Assembly (NCBI GenBank): GCA_947502495.1
Contig: CANNAC010000001.1
Span: 744,906 to 808,905, forward strand
Length of the DNA stretch: 64,000 nt
Origin: an uncultured Flavobacteriaceae bacterium
GTDB lineage: Bacteria; Bacteroidota; Bacteroidia; Flavobacteriales; Flavobacteriaceae
Reading direction: 5' to 3'
Position 1 is the first letter of the stretch. Each line of letters opens with the position of its first letter. Shown here one piece after another: positions 41,129-50,516 of this stretch. A program made the position numbers and the translations under genes. The notes under the pieces were generated by a model. That model worked only from the letters and a program-made list of their open reading frames with translations, searched no databases and was not told where the DNA came from.

Positions 41129-42409
41129 ATGAAATCAACCACAATATTCTTCGTTCTAATAACACTTATAGTATCATTAAATGTTACCGCACAAAATTCA
41201 AGTTTTGATTGTAAAACTTCAGAAGTTAATGCTATATATTTTCAACAACACCCAGAAGCTTTAAATGAATACAAACAGTTTAATGCGTACTCAAAAGATT
41301 TTGTTAATAACCTAAAACAGAATAAATCATCAAGCTCAACTTCGTATGTAATCCCTGTTGTTGTACATGTTTATGGAGAAGTACAAGGTGGGCTTGCAGT
41401 AGATTATCAAACAATAGTAAATTCTATAGCACAAGTAAATGAAGAATTTCAAGGTTTAAATGCGGATTACAATACCGTTGATTCTGAATTTATGGGAATT
41501 AGGGGTTCTTTAGATATTGAATTTAAACTAGCAAAACTTGATCCAGATGGAAATTGTACAGATGGAGTGATTTTTCATCCCGAATCGGCAGGGCAAGGAA
41601 ATATTAATAGTCCTATTGTTGCAAATGATGCTTGGGACAATTATAAATATATGAATGTTTATATAACTAATGATCTTTATGGAGTAGGATTTCTCACTTA
41701 CACTGGCGTAGCGTGGTATCCAAGTACAGAAATGTCAGATGAAAATTTAGCAAGAATTGTATATAACGGAATTTATTTAACAGGGAATACAGATCGTGAA
41801 TCTGCTTCCACATTGACACATGAGTTTGGTCATTTTTTTAATTTAATCCATACTCATGAAGGAAACTGTAGAGATTTAGATTTAGTGATGGATACTCCTC
41901 CGGAAATATTATATTCGGATATAGAAGGTGAAAGTAATTGCTCTCAGATCGTTCAGTGCAATACTCATATTAATTATGAAAATTATATGGGCTATAAGGC
42001 TTATTATGGTGGTTGCTATAAAATGTTTACACAAGGTCAAATGAATAGAGTTATAGCGGCATTAAACCATCCTACAAGAAAACCATTATGGCAACCTTCA
42101 AATTTAATAGCAACTGGTGTAAATAGTGACTGCAATTTAAGTAGTAATGATCTTACCCTAGAAAATAAAGTTATTACTTATCCAAATCCAATAAATGACA
42201 CTTTCACAATCACTAGTGATGCTTTTAATGGTGAAGATATTAGTATACATATATTTACCATATTAGGCGAAAAAGTATATCAAAAAGAATATATAAATGC
42301 AGAGAGCAGTTTAACTATTGAAAATTCAATTAAATCATCAGGATATTATATAGTAAAAGTGGTATTGAAAGATGGGAGACAACTTAATATTCCGCTTATA
42401 AAGAAATAA
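41129..42409 (+). CDS. M43-like zinc metalloprotease with T9SS sorting domain
   Basis: 426 residues: a signal peptide (cleavage near TAQNSS), a pappalysin-like (M43) catalytic domain with zinc motif HEFGHFFNLIH (about 231-241) and a Met-turn-like ENYMGY. The C-terminal type A sorting domain begins ITYPNPINDTFTI and ends YYIVKVVLKDGRQ. It should be exported by the T9SS to the surface or medium. The zinc motif has Asn-Leu where M43 usually has Gly-Leu. It follows a repeat-rich gap and precedes another A repeat. A role in protein degradation or host/prey interaction is inferred. Confidence 0.82.
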   Translation: MKSTTIFFVLITLIVSLNVTAQNSSFDCKTSEVNAIYFQQHPEALNEYKQFNAYSKDFVNNLKQNKSSSSTSYVIPVVVHVYGEVQGGLAVDYQTIVNSIAQVNEEFQGLNADYNTVDSEFMGIRGSLDIEFKLAKLDPDGNCTDGVIFHPESAGQGNINSPIVANDAWDNYKYMNVYITNDLYGVGFLTYTGVAWYPSTEMSDENLARIVYNGIYLTGNTDRESASTLTHEFGHFFNLIHTHEGNCRDLDLVMDTPPEILYSDIEGESNCSQIVQCNTHINYENYMGYKAYYGGCYKMFTQGQMNRVIAALNHPTRKPLWQPSNLIATGVNSDCNLSSNDLTLENKVITYPNPINDTFTITSDAFNGEDISIHIFTILGEKVYQKEYINAESSLTIENSIKSSGYYIVKVVLKDGRQLNIPLIKK

Positions 42410-42431
42410 CTTTCTAATGGATTCTTATTAT

Positions 42432-42553
42432 ATCATTGTACAGAACTTGCCGGCAGGCAAGTATTCTATTTAAACGAGAAGTAAAATACTAATGTTTAAT
42501 TGGCCAAGTACAAATGTTTGTTATGAAAACGCCACATACTGGGATATTTTACA
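42432..42553. repeat. Dispersed repeat D, copy 1
   Basis: TTAAACGAGAAGTAAAA, ACTAATGTTTAATT, CCAAGTACAAA, GTTTGTTATGAAAAC and CACATACTGGGATATTTTAC occur in the same order at 58172-58279. This copy contains a small palindrome, CTTGCCGGCAGGCAAG. Non-coding. Confidence 0.75.
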
Positions 42554-42626
42554 CTATTCAAATGAAAGCATCCGATGGATGGTTTTATTTGGATACCATT
42601 ATTATAGACTAACTAATAACTTCAAT

Positions 42627-42838
42627 TTGTTTTAATATGGAATCATCCACAGGATTATCCAATATTAAAAGTGTACTATAATGTTCTGCGTTATGTAACT
42701 TTGCTTTGGTTAAAAGCTTTTACCAAAGACAAATCTTCATTATTTTTTTCTTTCTAAAAGTTTCTTTAAAAATGTAATGGAATACGCTTTGCCCGAAGCG
42801 ACGATAGGAGCGAAGTGGGAATGTGTATGGAATGGGAA
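42627..42838. repeat. Dispersed repeat A, copy 3
   Basis: Nearly identical to 50325-50490 over two blocks: GTACTATAATGTTCTGCG onward (about 39 bases) and AATACGCTTTGCCCGAAGCG through GGGAATGTGTATGGAATG (about 59 bases). It ends at the stop of the LytTR gene. Confidence 0.85.
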
Positions 42839-43543
42839 TTAACTACCATATAGTTTATTAATACTGCTTTTGTATGTTTGACCAATTGGAATTTTATTGT
42901 CATTAATTAAAATACGATTACCCTCTATAAATTTTATTTTGTTAATCGCAACAATAAATGATTTATGAACTCTTAAAAAGTTAGAAGCATTTAATAAACC
43001 TTCATAGTGCGATATTTTTTCATGACTCACAATCATTTCATTCTTCAAAAACAGTTTAGTGTAGTTTCCGTACGCTTCTATATATAGCAAGTTGTTTAAA
43101 TCTATTTGATGATGCTTTTTGTCACCTTTTACAAAAAAACGAGGTGCGCTATCGGTTGCATTAGAAACCTCTTTAATAATAGTTTTTGTTGGTTGACTAT
43201 CAGAAACTTTATTCACCGCTTTTACTAAACGATCAAAACTAAATGGCTTTAAGATATAATCAACCACGTTTAATTCAAAACCTTCTAGTGCGTGTTCTTT
43301 ATATGCGGTAGTAATAATAGTTTTAGGCGGATTTGTTAATGTTTTTAAAAAATCTAAGCCTCTTAATTTTGGCATATTGATGTCTAAAAACATAAAATCA
43401 ACCGTATTCTCATTTAAATACTGCATGGCTTCCATAGCATTGTAACAATTCTTTTCTAATTGCACATGTGGTAACATACTACAAAACTCTTCTATAATTT
43501 CGTGCGCTAAAGGCTCATCGTCTATGATTATATATTTAAGCAT
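42839..43543 (-). CDS. LytTR-type response regulator
   Basis: A 234-residue regulator. The receiver has DDE at 8-10, phospho-acceptor Asp54 (FLDINMP) and a KPFSFDR loop. A linker with Thr/Lys leads to a LytTR DNA-binding domain with LLYIEAYGNYTKLFL, LRVHKSFIVAINKI and the final IGQTYKSSI. It overlaps the histidine kinase by 8 bases. It likely controls the divergent ABC export operon, though no binding repeat was clear. Confidence 0.9.
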   Translation of the reverse strand: MLKYIIIDDEPLAHEIIEEFCSMLPHVQLEKNCYNAMEAMQYLNENTVDFMFLDINMPKLRGLDFLKTLTNPPKTIITTAYKEHALEGFELNVVDYILKPFSFDRLVKAVNKVSDSQPTKTIIKEVSNATDSAPRFFVKGDKKHHQIDLNNLLYIEAYGNYTKLFLKNEMIVSHEKISHYEGLLNASNFLRVHKSFIVAINKIKFIEGNRILINDNKIPIGQTYKSSINKLYGS

Positions 43544-44666
43544 GTTTTGCTATTTTTAAAGTTGTTTTATAGCTGTTATTTGTGATGTCAACCTTCAATT
43601 CATGATTATCTTTATACAATAAAGATAATCTTCTTTTTAGGTTTTTTAATCCAATGCCACCAGCTTCGCTTTTTTCTTTTGGATCAAAGTTGTTTTCAAT
43701 TATAAAATAGATAAATTTATCTTCTTCATATAAATCTATTGTAACAAAAGCATTTTCAGAAAGTGAATCTATTCCGTGTTTAAAGGCGTTTTCTAAGAGA
43801 ATAATGAATAATAAAGGCGCAATAGTTAAACTTGTATCAACATCGTGATTAAAAGTAATTTCAACCGTTTTTTTATATCGAATTTTATGTAATTCAATAT
43901 AGTTTTTTAAATATTCTATTTCATCTTGTAGATTTACAGATTCTTTTTCTCCTTCATAGATGGTATAACGCATCATGTCTGATAATTTTAAAATAACTTC
44001 TGGAGCTTTTTCTGAATTTTTAATCGTTAATGCATATAAGTTATTTAAGGTATTAAAGAAAAAGTGTGGGTTTATTTGTGCTTTTAATAGTGATAATTCT
44101 GTTTTCGATTTCTCTACTTTTAAGTTTTGTAACCATTTCCATTGCTCAAAAATCCAAAGCGAAAATAAAATTGGAATGGGAATAAAGAATATAAAAACCG
44201 GAAACTCTTCTTTAATTTTTAAATAGGCTTCCAAATCTCCCGAAAATAATCTTAAATAAATAAAATATAGAAATAAGGGTGTATAAATAAACGCTATTAA
44301 TTTCCAGTATTTTTTGAAAAAAGAAGGCACTAACAGGTACGCTAATCCAAGCCAAAACCCCAATAGTAAAATAAAAGTAATAGGGTTGTCTGGTAAGTTC
44401 ATATAACCATCTATAGTAATGGCTACAAAAAACAAAACAAACAAGCTAACAACCTTAATTACTGCATCCTTTTTTCTTTTTAAGTAATTAAAATTATGAA
44501 TAGGTAATGCAATTAGTATTCCCCAAATAAATGCGTATATATATATATCATACGTTTTTTCTTCAGGAAGAAGAATTAAACCTAAATAATCTAACAGATA
44601 GAATATTGGGACAATTATTGAAAACCCAAATATAAATGCTTTGTATTTTTTTAAAAACTTAATCAT
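43536..44666 (-). CDS. LytS/YehU-type sensor histidine kinase
   Basis: 376 residues with about six TM helices in the first 175. The His_kinase domain follows with AQINPHFFFNTLNNLYAL (His201). The HATPase part has LLENAFKHGID and GGIGLKNLKRRL. There is no separate sensor domain. It is paired with the overlapping LytTR regulator and divergent from the ABC ATPase/permease-peptidase genes, a common arrangement for regulation of efflux or peptide stress genes. Confidence 0.9.
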   Translation of the reverse strand: MIKFLKKYKAFIFGFSIIVPIFYLLDYLGLILLPEEKTYDIYIYAFIWGILIALPIHNFNYLKRKKDAVIKVVSLFVLFFVAITIDGYMNLPDNPITFILLLGFWLGLAYLLVPSFFKKYWKLIAFIYTPLFLYFIYLRLFSGDLEAYLKIKEEFPVFIFFIPIPILFSLWIFEQWKWLQNLKVEKSKTELSLLKAQINPHFFFNTLNNLYALTIKNSEKAPEVILKLSDMMRYTIYEGEKESVNLQDEIEYLKNYIELHKIRYKKTVEITFNHDVDTSLTIAPLLFIILLENAFKHGIDSLSENAFVTIDLYEEDKFIYFIIENNFDPKEKSEAGGIGLKNLKRRLSLLYKDNHELKVDITNNSYKTTLKIAKHA

Positions 44667-44818
44667 AGGTCAAAAGTAACATTGTTAAACTGCCTTCACA
44701 AGAAAGTTGATGCACACTACAATAATTAATATCAACACAACTATTTTCTGGATGAACGTGATTGAGACAGTTTTTTACTATGTATAACTTTATAAAAACA
44801 GCATATATCATATTAATT

Positions 44819-44848
44819 AGAAAGCGCTTTCTATTCATTTTATGTTTG
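44819..44848 (+). promoter_or_regulatory. Palindrome and Bacteroidota-type promoter of the ABC operon
   Basis: AGAAAGCGCTTTCT (44819-44832) is a perfect palindrome. It lies just upstream of TATGTTTG (44841-44848), a TAnnTTTG -7 box. Transcription would start near 44855, giving a ~150-base leader. The palindrome may be an operator. Confidence 0.5.
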
Positions 44849-44875
44849 TATCAAATTAATCAAAACATATAAATT

Positions 44876-44962
44876 ATGAGAACTTTAAACAACAATCAAA
44901 TCACTAGCAAATCAAGCAGAACTAATAGTTATATCTGGAACTCTAAAAGACGTTTTAGATAA
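44876..44962 (+). CDS. Possible 28-residue leader peptide
   Basis: ATG-TAA frame of 28 codons, ending YIWNSKRRFR, inside the leader of the ABC operon. It is rich in Asn, Ser and Arg. It could be a regulatory leader or chance; no ribosome site is obvious. Confidence 0.25.
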   Translation: MRTLNNNQITSKSSRTNSYIWNSKRRFR

Positions 44963-45003
44963 AATCCCTTTTTTGAAGTACATCAATTTAAAAACAAACA
45001 GAC

Positions 45004-45891
45004 ATGAACACATTACTAATCAATAATCTAACAAAAACATATCCAAATGGTGTAAAAGCCTTAAACGGAATTAATCTCGAAATTACCAACGGCATGTTTG
45101 GATTGTTAGGAGCAAATGGCGCAGGAAAATCATCACTAATGCGAACCATTGCGTCTTTACAAGAACCAACTTCTGGAAGCATCTCTTTTAATGATACAGA
45201 TATTGTAAAGCAGCCTCAAGAGATTAGAAATCAGTTAGGATATTTACCACAAGAGTTTGGCGTGTATCCCAAAATATCTGCCGAAAAACTATTGAATCAT
45301 TTAGCAGTATTAAAAGGAATATTAAATAAAAAGGAACGTAAAGAACAAGTTACATCATTATTGCAACAAGTAAATTTATATCAACATCGAAAAAAATCTG
45401 TTTACACTTTTTCTGGAGGAATGCGTCAACGTTTTGGTATTGCACAAGCATTATTAGGAAATCCACAAATTATAATTGTAGATGAACCAACTGCAGGATT
45501 AGATCCAGAGGAAAGTAACCGTTTCTTAAATTTATTAAGTGAAATTGGAGAAAATGTTATTGTAATACTTTCTACTCATATTGTTGAAGATGTAAGGAAT
45601 TTATGCTCTAAAATGGCAATTTTATCTAATGGAGAAATTATTTCTAAAGGAAGTCCAAAAGAGTTAGTAGCAAGTATTGAAGGGAAAATTTGGACTAAAA
45701 TCATTCCTAAAAAAGACATTGCAATTTACAAAAAAGCATTCAATGTAATCTCTACAAAATTGGTTGCTGGTGAAACTCAAATTAGAGTTTTATCAGATAA
45801 CAAGCCAGAAAGTGGTTTTGATATGATTATTCCAAATTTAGAAGATTTTTACTTCACAACACTATTTCAACAAGAAACAGAAACAGCATAA
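45004..45891 (+). CDS. ABC transporter ATP-binding protein (ABC-2 type)
   Basis: 295 residues with Walker A GANGAGKSS (36-44), signature FSGGMRQRFG, Walker B IIIVDEPTAGLD and switch His (STHIVED). The C-terminal ~70 residues are the extra domain seen in ABC-2 ATPases. It pairs with the permease/peptidase fusion 3 bases downstream. Export of an unknown substrate, perhaps a peptide or antimicrobial, is inferred. Confidence 0.9.
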   Translation: MNTLLINNLTKTYPNGVKALNGINLEITNGMFGLLGANGAGKSSLMRTIASLQEPTSGSISFNDTDIVKQPQEIRNQLGYLPQEFGVYPKISAEKLLNHLAVLKGILNKKERKEQVTSLLQQVNLYQHRKKSVYTFSGGMRQRFGIAQALLGNPQIIIVDEPTAGLDPEESNRFLNLLSEIGENVIVILSTHIVEDVRNLCSKMAILSNGEIISKGSPKELVASIEGKIWTKIIPKKDIAIYKKAFNVISTKLVAGETQIRVLSDNKPESGFDMIIPNLEDFYFTTLFQQETETA

Positions 45892-45894
45892 GTT

Positions 45895-48800
45895 ATGTTT
45901 AAAAAATTATTAGAATTCGAAGTTTTTTATCAGTTTAAACAACGTGCATTCCCTTTATTAGCACTATTATTTTTAGCGTTGGGTGTTTTTGTTGGTAGAC
46001 AAGGTTTTGCGCCACAAGGTGTAAACTTTAATGCGCCTTTTCAAGTATATTTTCATACCAGTTTATTTACTTTAGGAAGTTTATTTGTGATTATGTTTTT
46101 TGCAATAAGTGCCATGCTTAGAGATAAGCAGCACAAAATGGAAGGTTTAATTTATAGTTCATCAATTAAAAAAGGACACTATTTTTGGAGTCGTTTTTTA
46201 GGAACATTTTTATTTAGTTTATTGGCATTTTCACCCTTTTTAATTGGATATATTTTTGGTAATTATTCTACCGATTTAGATACAGAACGTGTTGCCGATT
46301 TTCAATTAATGACGTATTTACAGCCATGGTTATATATTGTAGTTCCTAATGTCTTTGTGAGTACAACTATTATATTTTCAGTAGCGACCCTTACAAAAAA
46401 CAGTACAGTAACCTATGTGAGCGCTGTATTTGTGTATATGTTATATTTTATAAGTTCTATCTTTTTAAACTCACCTTTGTTAGCGCAAGCAACACCAGCT
46501 TCACCAGAAAGTATGACAATAGCTGCTCTTGCAGATCCTTTTGGTATTGCCGCATTTTTTGAGCAAACACAGTTTTGGACACCGTATCAAAAAAACACTC
46601 AACTATTATCTTTTTCAGGAATATTTTTATGGAACAGATTGATTTGGTTAGGTATTGCTTTTGGAATTTTATTAGGAACCTATAAACTGTTTACTTTTAG
46701 GGAAATAGCAAAGAAAGTTAAGAAAGCTACTGAAACAAGTTCAGCACAAGGGAAAAAAGTAGCAGCTTCTAAACTACCATTGTTAGCATATAAACCATTG
46801 AAATCAGCTTCAAATTTTAAAGCTAAAGAACTGGCATTCTTCTCATTATTAAAACTGGAATTAAAAAGTGTTTTTAAGAGTTTACCTTTTATTGCTGTGC
46901 TTTTAATGTGGGTATTCATCGTATTTTCAGAATTATATTCAACATTAGTAAGTGGTGGAGAATATGGTGTAAGCGTATATCCGTTTACAAACCAATTGAT
47001 AAAACTAATTGTAAATCCGTTAACAATTTTTAGTTTAATCTTAATTGTTTTTTACAGTTCAGAAATTGTTTGGAAAGAGCGTAGTTTAAATTTTAATTTA
47101 ATTATTGATGCTACTCCTGTTAAAAACAGTGTGTTCTTTTTGTCAAAATTTAGTGCATTAATTTTACTTCCTGTAATCTTAACTACAGTTGGAGTAATTA
47201 TGTGTATTTCGTTTCAAATGGCCTTAGGGTATTCAAATTTTGAATTCGGTTTGTATGCATCGTTATTTTATCATTACGGAGTGCAATTAGTAGTTTTTTG
47301 TATGATTGCTTTATTTGTAAATAGTTTAGCGAAAACTAAATATATGGGAATGGGAATCTTCGGATTGATTACTCTATTAATCCTGAAGTCTGGAATGTTA
47401 GGCTTAAAACATCCTTTAACAAGTCTTGGCTTTTTACCAAGAATAACATCTAATAATATGGATGGTTTCAATGGAGTTTCAAACTTGTTTAATCATTTAG
47501 CAATCTATTGGATAGCTTTCGGGTTACTATTAACGATACTTTCATTTAAAATTTGGAATAGAGGAATTGGTGCGAGTTTTTCTGTAAAAATGAAACAACT
47601 TTTTACAAATTGGACAAAATTTCAGAAGTTGAGCATCTCATTTTTAATGATACTCTTTATTGGCTTCGGAAGTTTGATTTTTTACAATGTAAATATTGTT
47701 TCTGAGTATAAGAGTTCTAACGATCGATTAGATTTTAGTGAAAACTATGAACGAAAATTCAAGAAATATGAAGAAGTAGAACGATTATATCCAACGTCAA
47801 TAAAGACAGAAGTTGCTATTTATCCAAAAGACAGAAGTTATACTGTAAGTGCTAATTATGTATTAATAAACCGAAGTGAAAAGCCAATATCACAAGTATT
47901 TATAACAGAAAGAAAAACATTAGATACAGCTTATATTGAAAATGCAGATTTAATAAAACACGATGCAGAATTTGGAATCTACCTTTTCAAATTTAAAAAA
48001 GCATTGCAACCACTAGATTCCGTTGTGTTTAAATTTCAATTAACAAATAAAGTTGCAGGTTATGAAGAAGATAAATCAATTATAAATAATGGAACTTATA
48101 TAAATCGTTTTAGCAAGTTTGATCCAATTTTAGGGTATACAACTAGTTTAGAAATTTCAAATCCAAGAGAACGTAAAAAAAGAAACCTACCAGAACGAAT
48201 AGAAGAAGATGAAAGTTCGGATGCACATATTGTAATGGAAGATGTTAAATATGAAAAAGTAAACTTTGAAACTATTATTTCTACATCAAGTGACCAAACA
48301 GCCATTAGTTCTGGGAAATTACTAAAAGAATGGACAAAAAATAATAGAAACTATTTTCATTATAAATCTATCAGAAAAATCACACCAGAAGTAGGTTATT
48401 TTTCAGCAAAGTATAAAACGAAGAAGATAAACTATAAAGGTGTTGCTATTGAGCAGTTTTATGATAAAAATCATGATTTTAATATTGATGATATTGAAGA
48501 AAGCATAAAACAAACACTAGATTATTGTCAAGAAAATTTTGGAGCATATCAATTTGATCACGTTAGAATGGCTGAAGTTCCTTCACATTGGCCTTTTGGA
48601 GGTTTTGCACATCCAGGCGTTATCAGTATGGTTGAAGATAGATTGTATTTGTTGGATGTAAGTGATGAAGAGACTTTTAATGTTGTTGCAAAAAGAACGA
48701 TTCACGAAGTTGCCCATCAATGGTGGGGACATACATTATCGGCTAAACCAGTTGCAGGAGGTTCTTTATTAGTTGAAGGATTTGCTAAATATACAGAAGC

Positions 48801-49482
48801 AGTGGTAATGGAAAAAATGTATGGGAAAAGTGCTTTGTACACATTAGCGGAAGACACAAGAATCAGGTATTTTTCGGGAAGATCTTTTGCTTCTGAAATA
48901 GAGCCACCAGTTTATAAAGTGGAAGGACAAAGTTTTATCTCTTACGGAAAAGCATTAAACGTACTATTGGCTTTAAGAGATTTAGTAGGAGAGGAGCAAG
49001 TGAATAAAGTATTGAAAACGTTAACAGATAACCATAGAAATAGCACCAAATTAGAAGCAACTACGTTAGATTTTTTAAATGAAGTTTATAACGTTACACC
49101 AACACATCAACACCATTTAATAGACGATTGGTTTAAAAAAGTAATTACATATGATTTAGCAATAGAAAACGCTACAACTAAAGAATTACCAAACGGAACT
49201 TTTGAAGTTACTGTAAGCGTAAAATCGAAACGCCTTGAAACTTTAGATTCTGGAGAACTAAAACAAATTTCTATTAATGAACCTATTAAAATTGGCGTTT
49301 TTACAGCACATCCATCTAATGTGAAGGATGATAGTTCGGTTTTGTATTATGAATCTAGTCAAATCAATAAAGAAATGACTGAAATAAAAATAATCGTAAA
49401 AGAAAAGCCAAGCTACATTGCTATAGATCCATACGGAACACGATCTGATGAGAATTTAGTGGATAATTTAATTACATTGTAA
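45895..49482 (+). CDS. ABC-2 permease fused to M1-family peptidase domain
   Basis: 1195 residues. The N-terminal ~600 carry two sets of six TM helices (ABC-2 permease halves; helices near 20-270 and 325-590). A short membrane-proximal link leads to an extracytoplasmic M1 aminopeptidase-like domain with the zinc motif HEVAHQWWGH (937-946) and a downstream Glu in LLVEGFAKYTEA. The spacing to that Glu is 19 residues, against the usual 18, but the pattern is otherwise typical. The fusion is known in Bacteroidota and suggests coupled peptide processing and transport. It is co-transcribed with the ATPase. Confidence 0.85.
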   Translation: MFKKLLEFEVFYQFKQRAFPLLALLFLALGVFVGRQGFAPQGVNFNAPFQVYFHTSLFTLGSLFVIMFFAISAMLRDKQHKMEGLIYSSSIKKGHYFWSRFLGTFLFSLLAFSPFLIGYIFGNYSTDLDTERVADFQLMTYLQPWLYIVVPNVFVSTTIIFSVATLTKNSTVTYVSAVFVYMLYFISSIFLNSPLLAQATPASPESMTIAALADPFGIAAFFEQTQFWTPYQKNTQLLSFSGIFLWNRLIWLGIAFGILLGTYKLFTFREIAKKVKKATETSSAQGKKVAASKLPLLAYKPLKSASNFKAKELAFFSLLKLELKSVFKSLPFIAVLLMWVFIVFSELYSTLVSGGEYGVSVYPFTNQLIKLIVNPLTIFSLILIVFYSSEIVWKERSLNFNLIIDATPVKNSVFFLSKFSALILLPVILTTVGVIMCISFQMALGYSNFEFGLYASLFYHYGVQLVVFCMIALFVNSLAKTKYMGMGIFGLITLLILKSGMLGLKHPLTSLGFLPRITSNNMDGFNGVSNLFNHLAIYWIAFGLLLTILSFKIWNRGIGASFSVKMKQLFTNWTKFQKLSISFLMILFIGFGSLIFYNVNIVSEYKSSNDRLDFSENYERKFKKYEEVERLYPTSIKTEVAIYPKDRSYTVSANYVLINRSEKPISQVFITERKTLDTAYIENADLIKHDAEFGIYLFKFKKALQPLDSVVFKFQLTNKVAGYEEDKSIINNGTYINRFSKFDPILGYTTSLEISNPRERKKRNLPERIEEDESSDAHIVMEDVKYEKVNFETIISTSSDQTAISSGKLLKEWTKNNRNYFHYKSIRKITPEVGYFSAKYKTKKINYKGVAIEQFYDKNHDFNIDDIEESIKQTLDYCQENFGAYQFDHVRMAEVPSHWPFGGFAHPGVISMVEDRLYLLDVSDEETFNVVAKRTIHEVAHQWWGHTLSAKPVAGGSLLVEGFAKYTEAVVMEKMYGKSALYTLAEDTRIRYFSGRSFASEIEPPVYKVEGQSFISYGKALNVLLALRDLVGEEQVNKVLKTLTDNHRNSTKLEATTLDFLNEVYNVTPTHQHHLIDDWFKKVITYDLAIENATTKELPNGTFEVTVSVKSKRLETLDSGELKQISINEPIKIGVFTAHPSNVKDDSSVLYYESSQINKEMTEIKIIVKEKPSYIAIDPYGTRSDENLVDNLITL

Positions 49483-49518
49483 AATATTTTTATCAAAAGA
49501 CAAATTAGATCTACAAAT

Positions 49519-49600
49519 ATTATCTAAAATAGAATCTCGATTTTAACTTGGCCTCATAAAATTTTGGGAAAACAATAGGTAAGTGGAACATAATATTTTA
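49519..49600. repeat. Dispersed repeat B, copy 2
   Basis: TAAAATAGAATCTCGAT, GCCTCATAAAATTTT, AAAACAATAGGTAAGTGG, then ATATTTTAGGGGG. It lies 37 bases after the permease/peptidase gene. Confidence 0.8.
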
Positions 49601-49747
49601 GGGGGTTAGCAATACATATTGTTAGTTTATCTAATTTTTTTTATCAAGGAAAAAAGAAAATAATAAAAGATTTAAAAGTTCTAATCTAGAATTTCTATTT
49701 TACATAATATTAAAAGTACTAAACAAAAGAGGTTTAATAATAGTTCT

Positions 49748-50060
49748 AATAGAACAAGTGTATAGAAATTTATTTTTCTTAAATTTTATACTCTTGTAGC
49801 AAATTGACGAGAATGTCATAGAAAAAAATATTGCAAGATTATTGTTGAATAAACGAATTTCGAAGATTTCTAAATGTTAGCTTTTGTGCGGCTGCAAGCA
49901 TTGGAAAATTGTGTTTAAAAAAATTACTGCGTAGCATAATTATTTTTAAAAAGCAATCGAGCGTTTTTGGCAAGAGGCAATTTAACATAATGTCGAATTA
50001 TAGCTACAAATTATTATAGTTCGAATGTTTGTTAGAATAACGTATTTAGAAAATGTTATT
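49748..50060. repeat. Dispersed repeat C, copy 1
   Basis: The first 50 bases (49748-49797, starting AATAGAACAAGTGTATAG) are identical to 57860-57909. Shared blocks then follow: ATAGAAAAAAATATT, AAATTGTGTTT, AGCAATCGAGCG, AATTATAG. The whole is about 310 bases. Confidence 0.85.
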
Positions 50061-50324
50061 GAATATTGCCAAATACGAGATTCTACGGAATTATAATTGA
50101 GGCTTGTTGACGGATTTTAAAACACCCCAATAACAATGTTTATTGTATGTTCAAGACTTTCTGGGATATTTTACATAATATAGAATTATAGCTATCAAAT
50201 AAATCTACAAGTTAATGAGCCGTAATTTCTTTTAACATAATTGTTGACGATATGATTCTAAAGAAGTCATATCTACAATTATGTATAAATAGCCTGAAAT
50301 ACGGCTATACAGAAATTACTGTAT

Positions 50325-50490
50325 ATTTGTACTATAATGTTCTGCGTTATGTAACTTTGCTTTGGTAAAAGCGAAGTTGAACTACTATTTTTTCTTATTT
50401 TTTTCTTCTAAAAAGTTTCTTTAAAATTTAATGGAATACGCTTTGCCCGAAGCGACGATAGGAGCGAAGTGGGAATGTGTATGGAATGAG
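50325..50490. repeat. Dispersed repeat A, copy 4
   Basis: GTACTATAATGTTCTGCG start and GGGAATGTGTATGGAATG end, nearly identical to copy 3 at 42.7 kb. It borders the 3' end of the WYL regulator. Confidence 0.85.
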
Positions 50491-50516
50491 TTTAAACTAA
50501 AAATTTAATAAATAGA

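Larger units (their letters stand above)
44667..45003. other. Divergent promoter region with palindrome and leader
   Basis: Carries the 14-bp palindrome at 44819-44832, a TATGTTTG -7-like box at 44841-44848 and a possible 28-codon leader (44876-44962) before the ABC ATPase start. Nothing else was recognised. Confidence 0.5.
49483..50516. other. Repeat-rich 1-kb gap left of the dynamin/WHH module
   Basis: Composed of repeat B (49519-49600), repeat C (49748-50060), an inverted-repeat end (50169-50191) and repeat A (50325-50490). No gene was found. The B-C-A order is seen again at 57.1-58.35 kb. Confidence 0.7.

Noticed and set aside
44900-45024. Second open frame in the ABC leader with a protein-like tail (LKDVLDKIPFLKYINLK)
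   Set aside because: It has no ATG, a stop just before it, and overlaps the ABC ATPase start; most likely coincidence.
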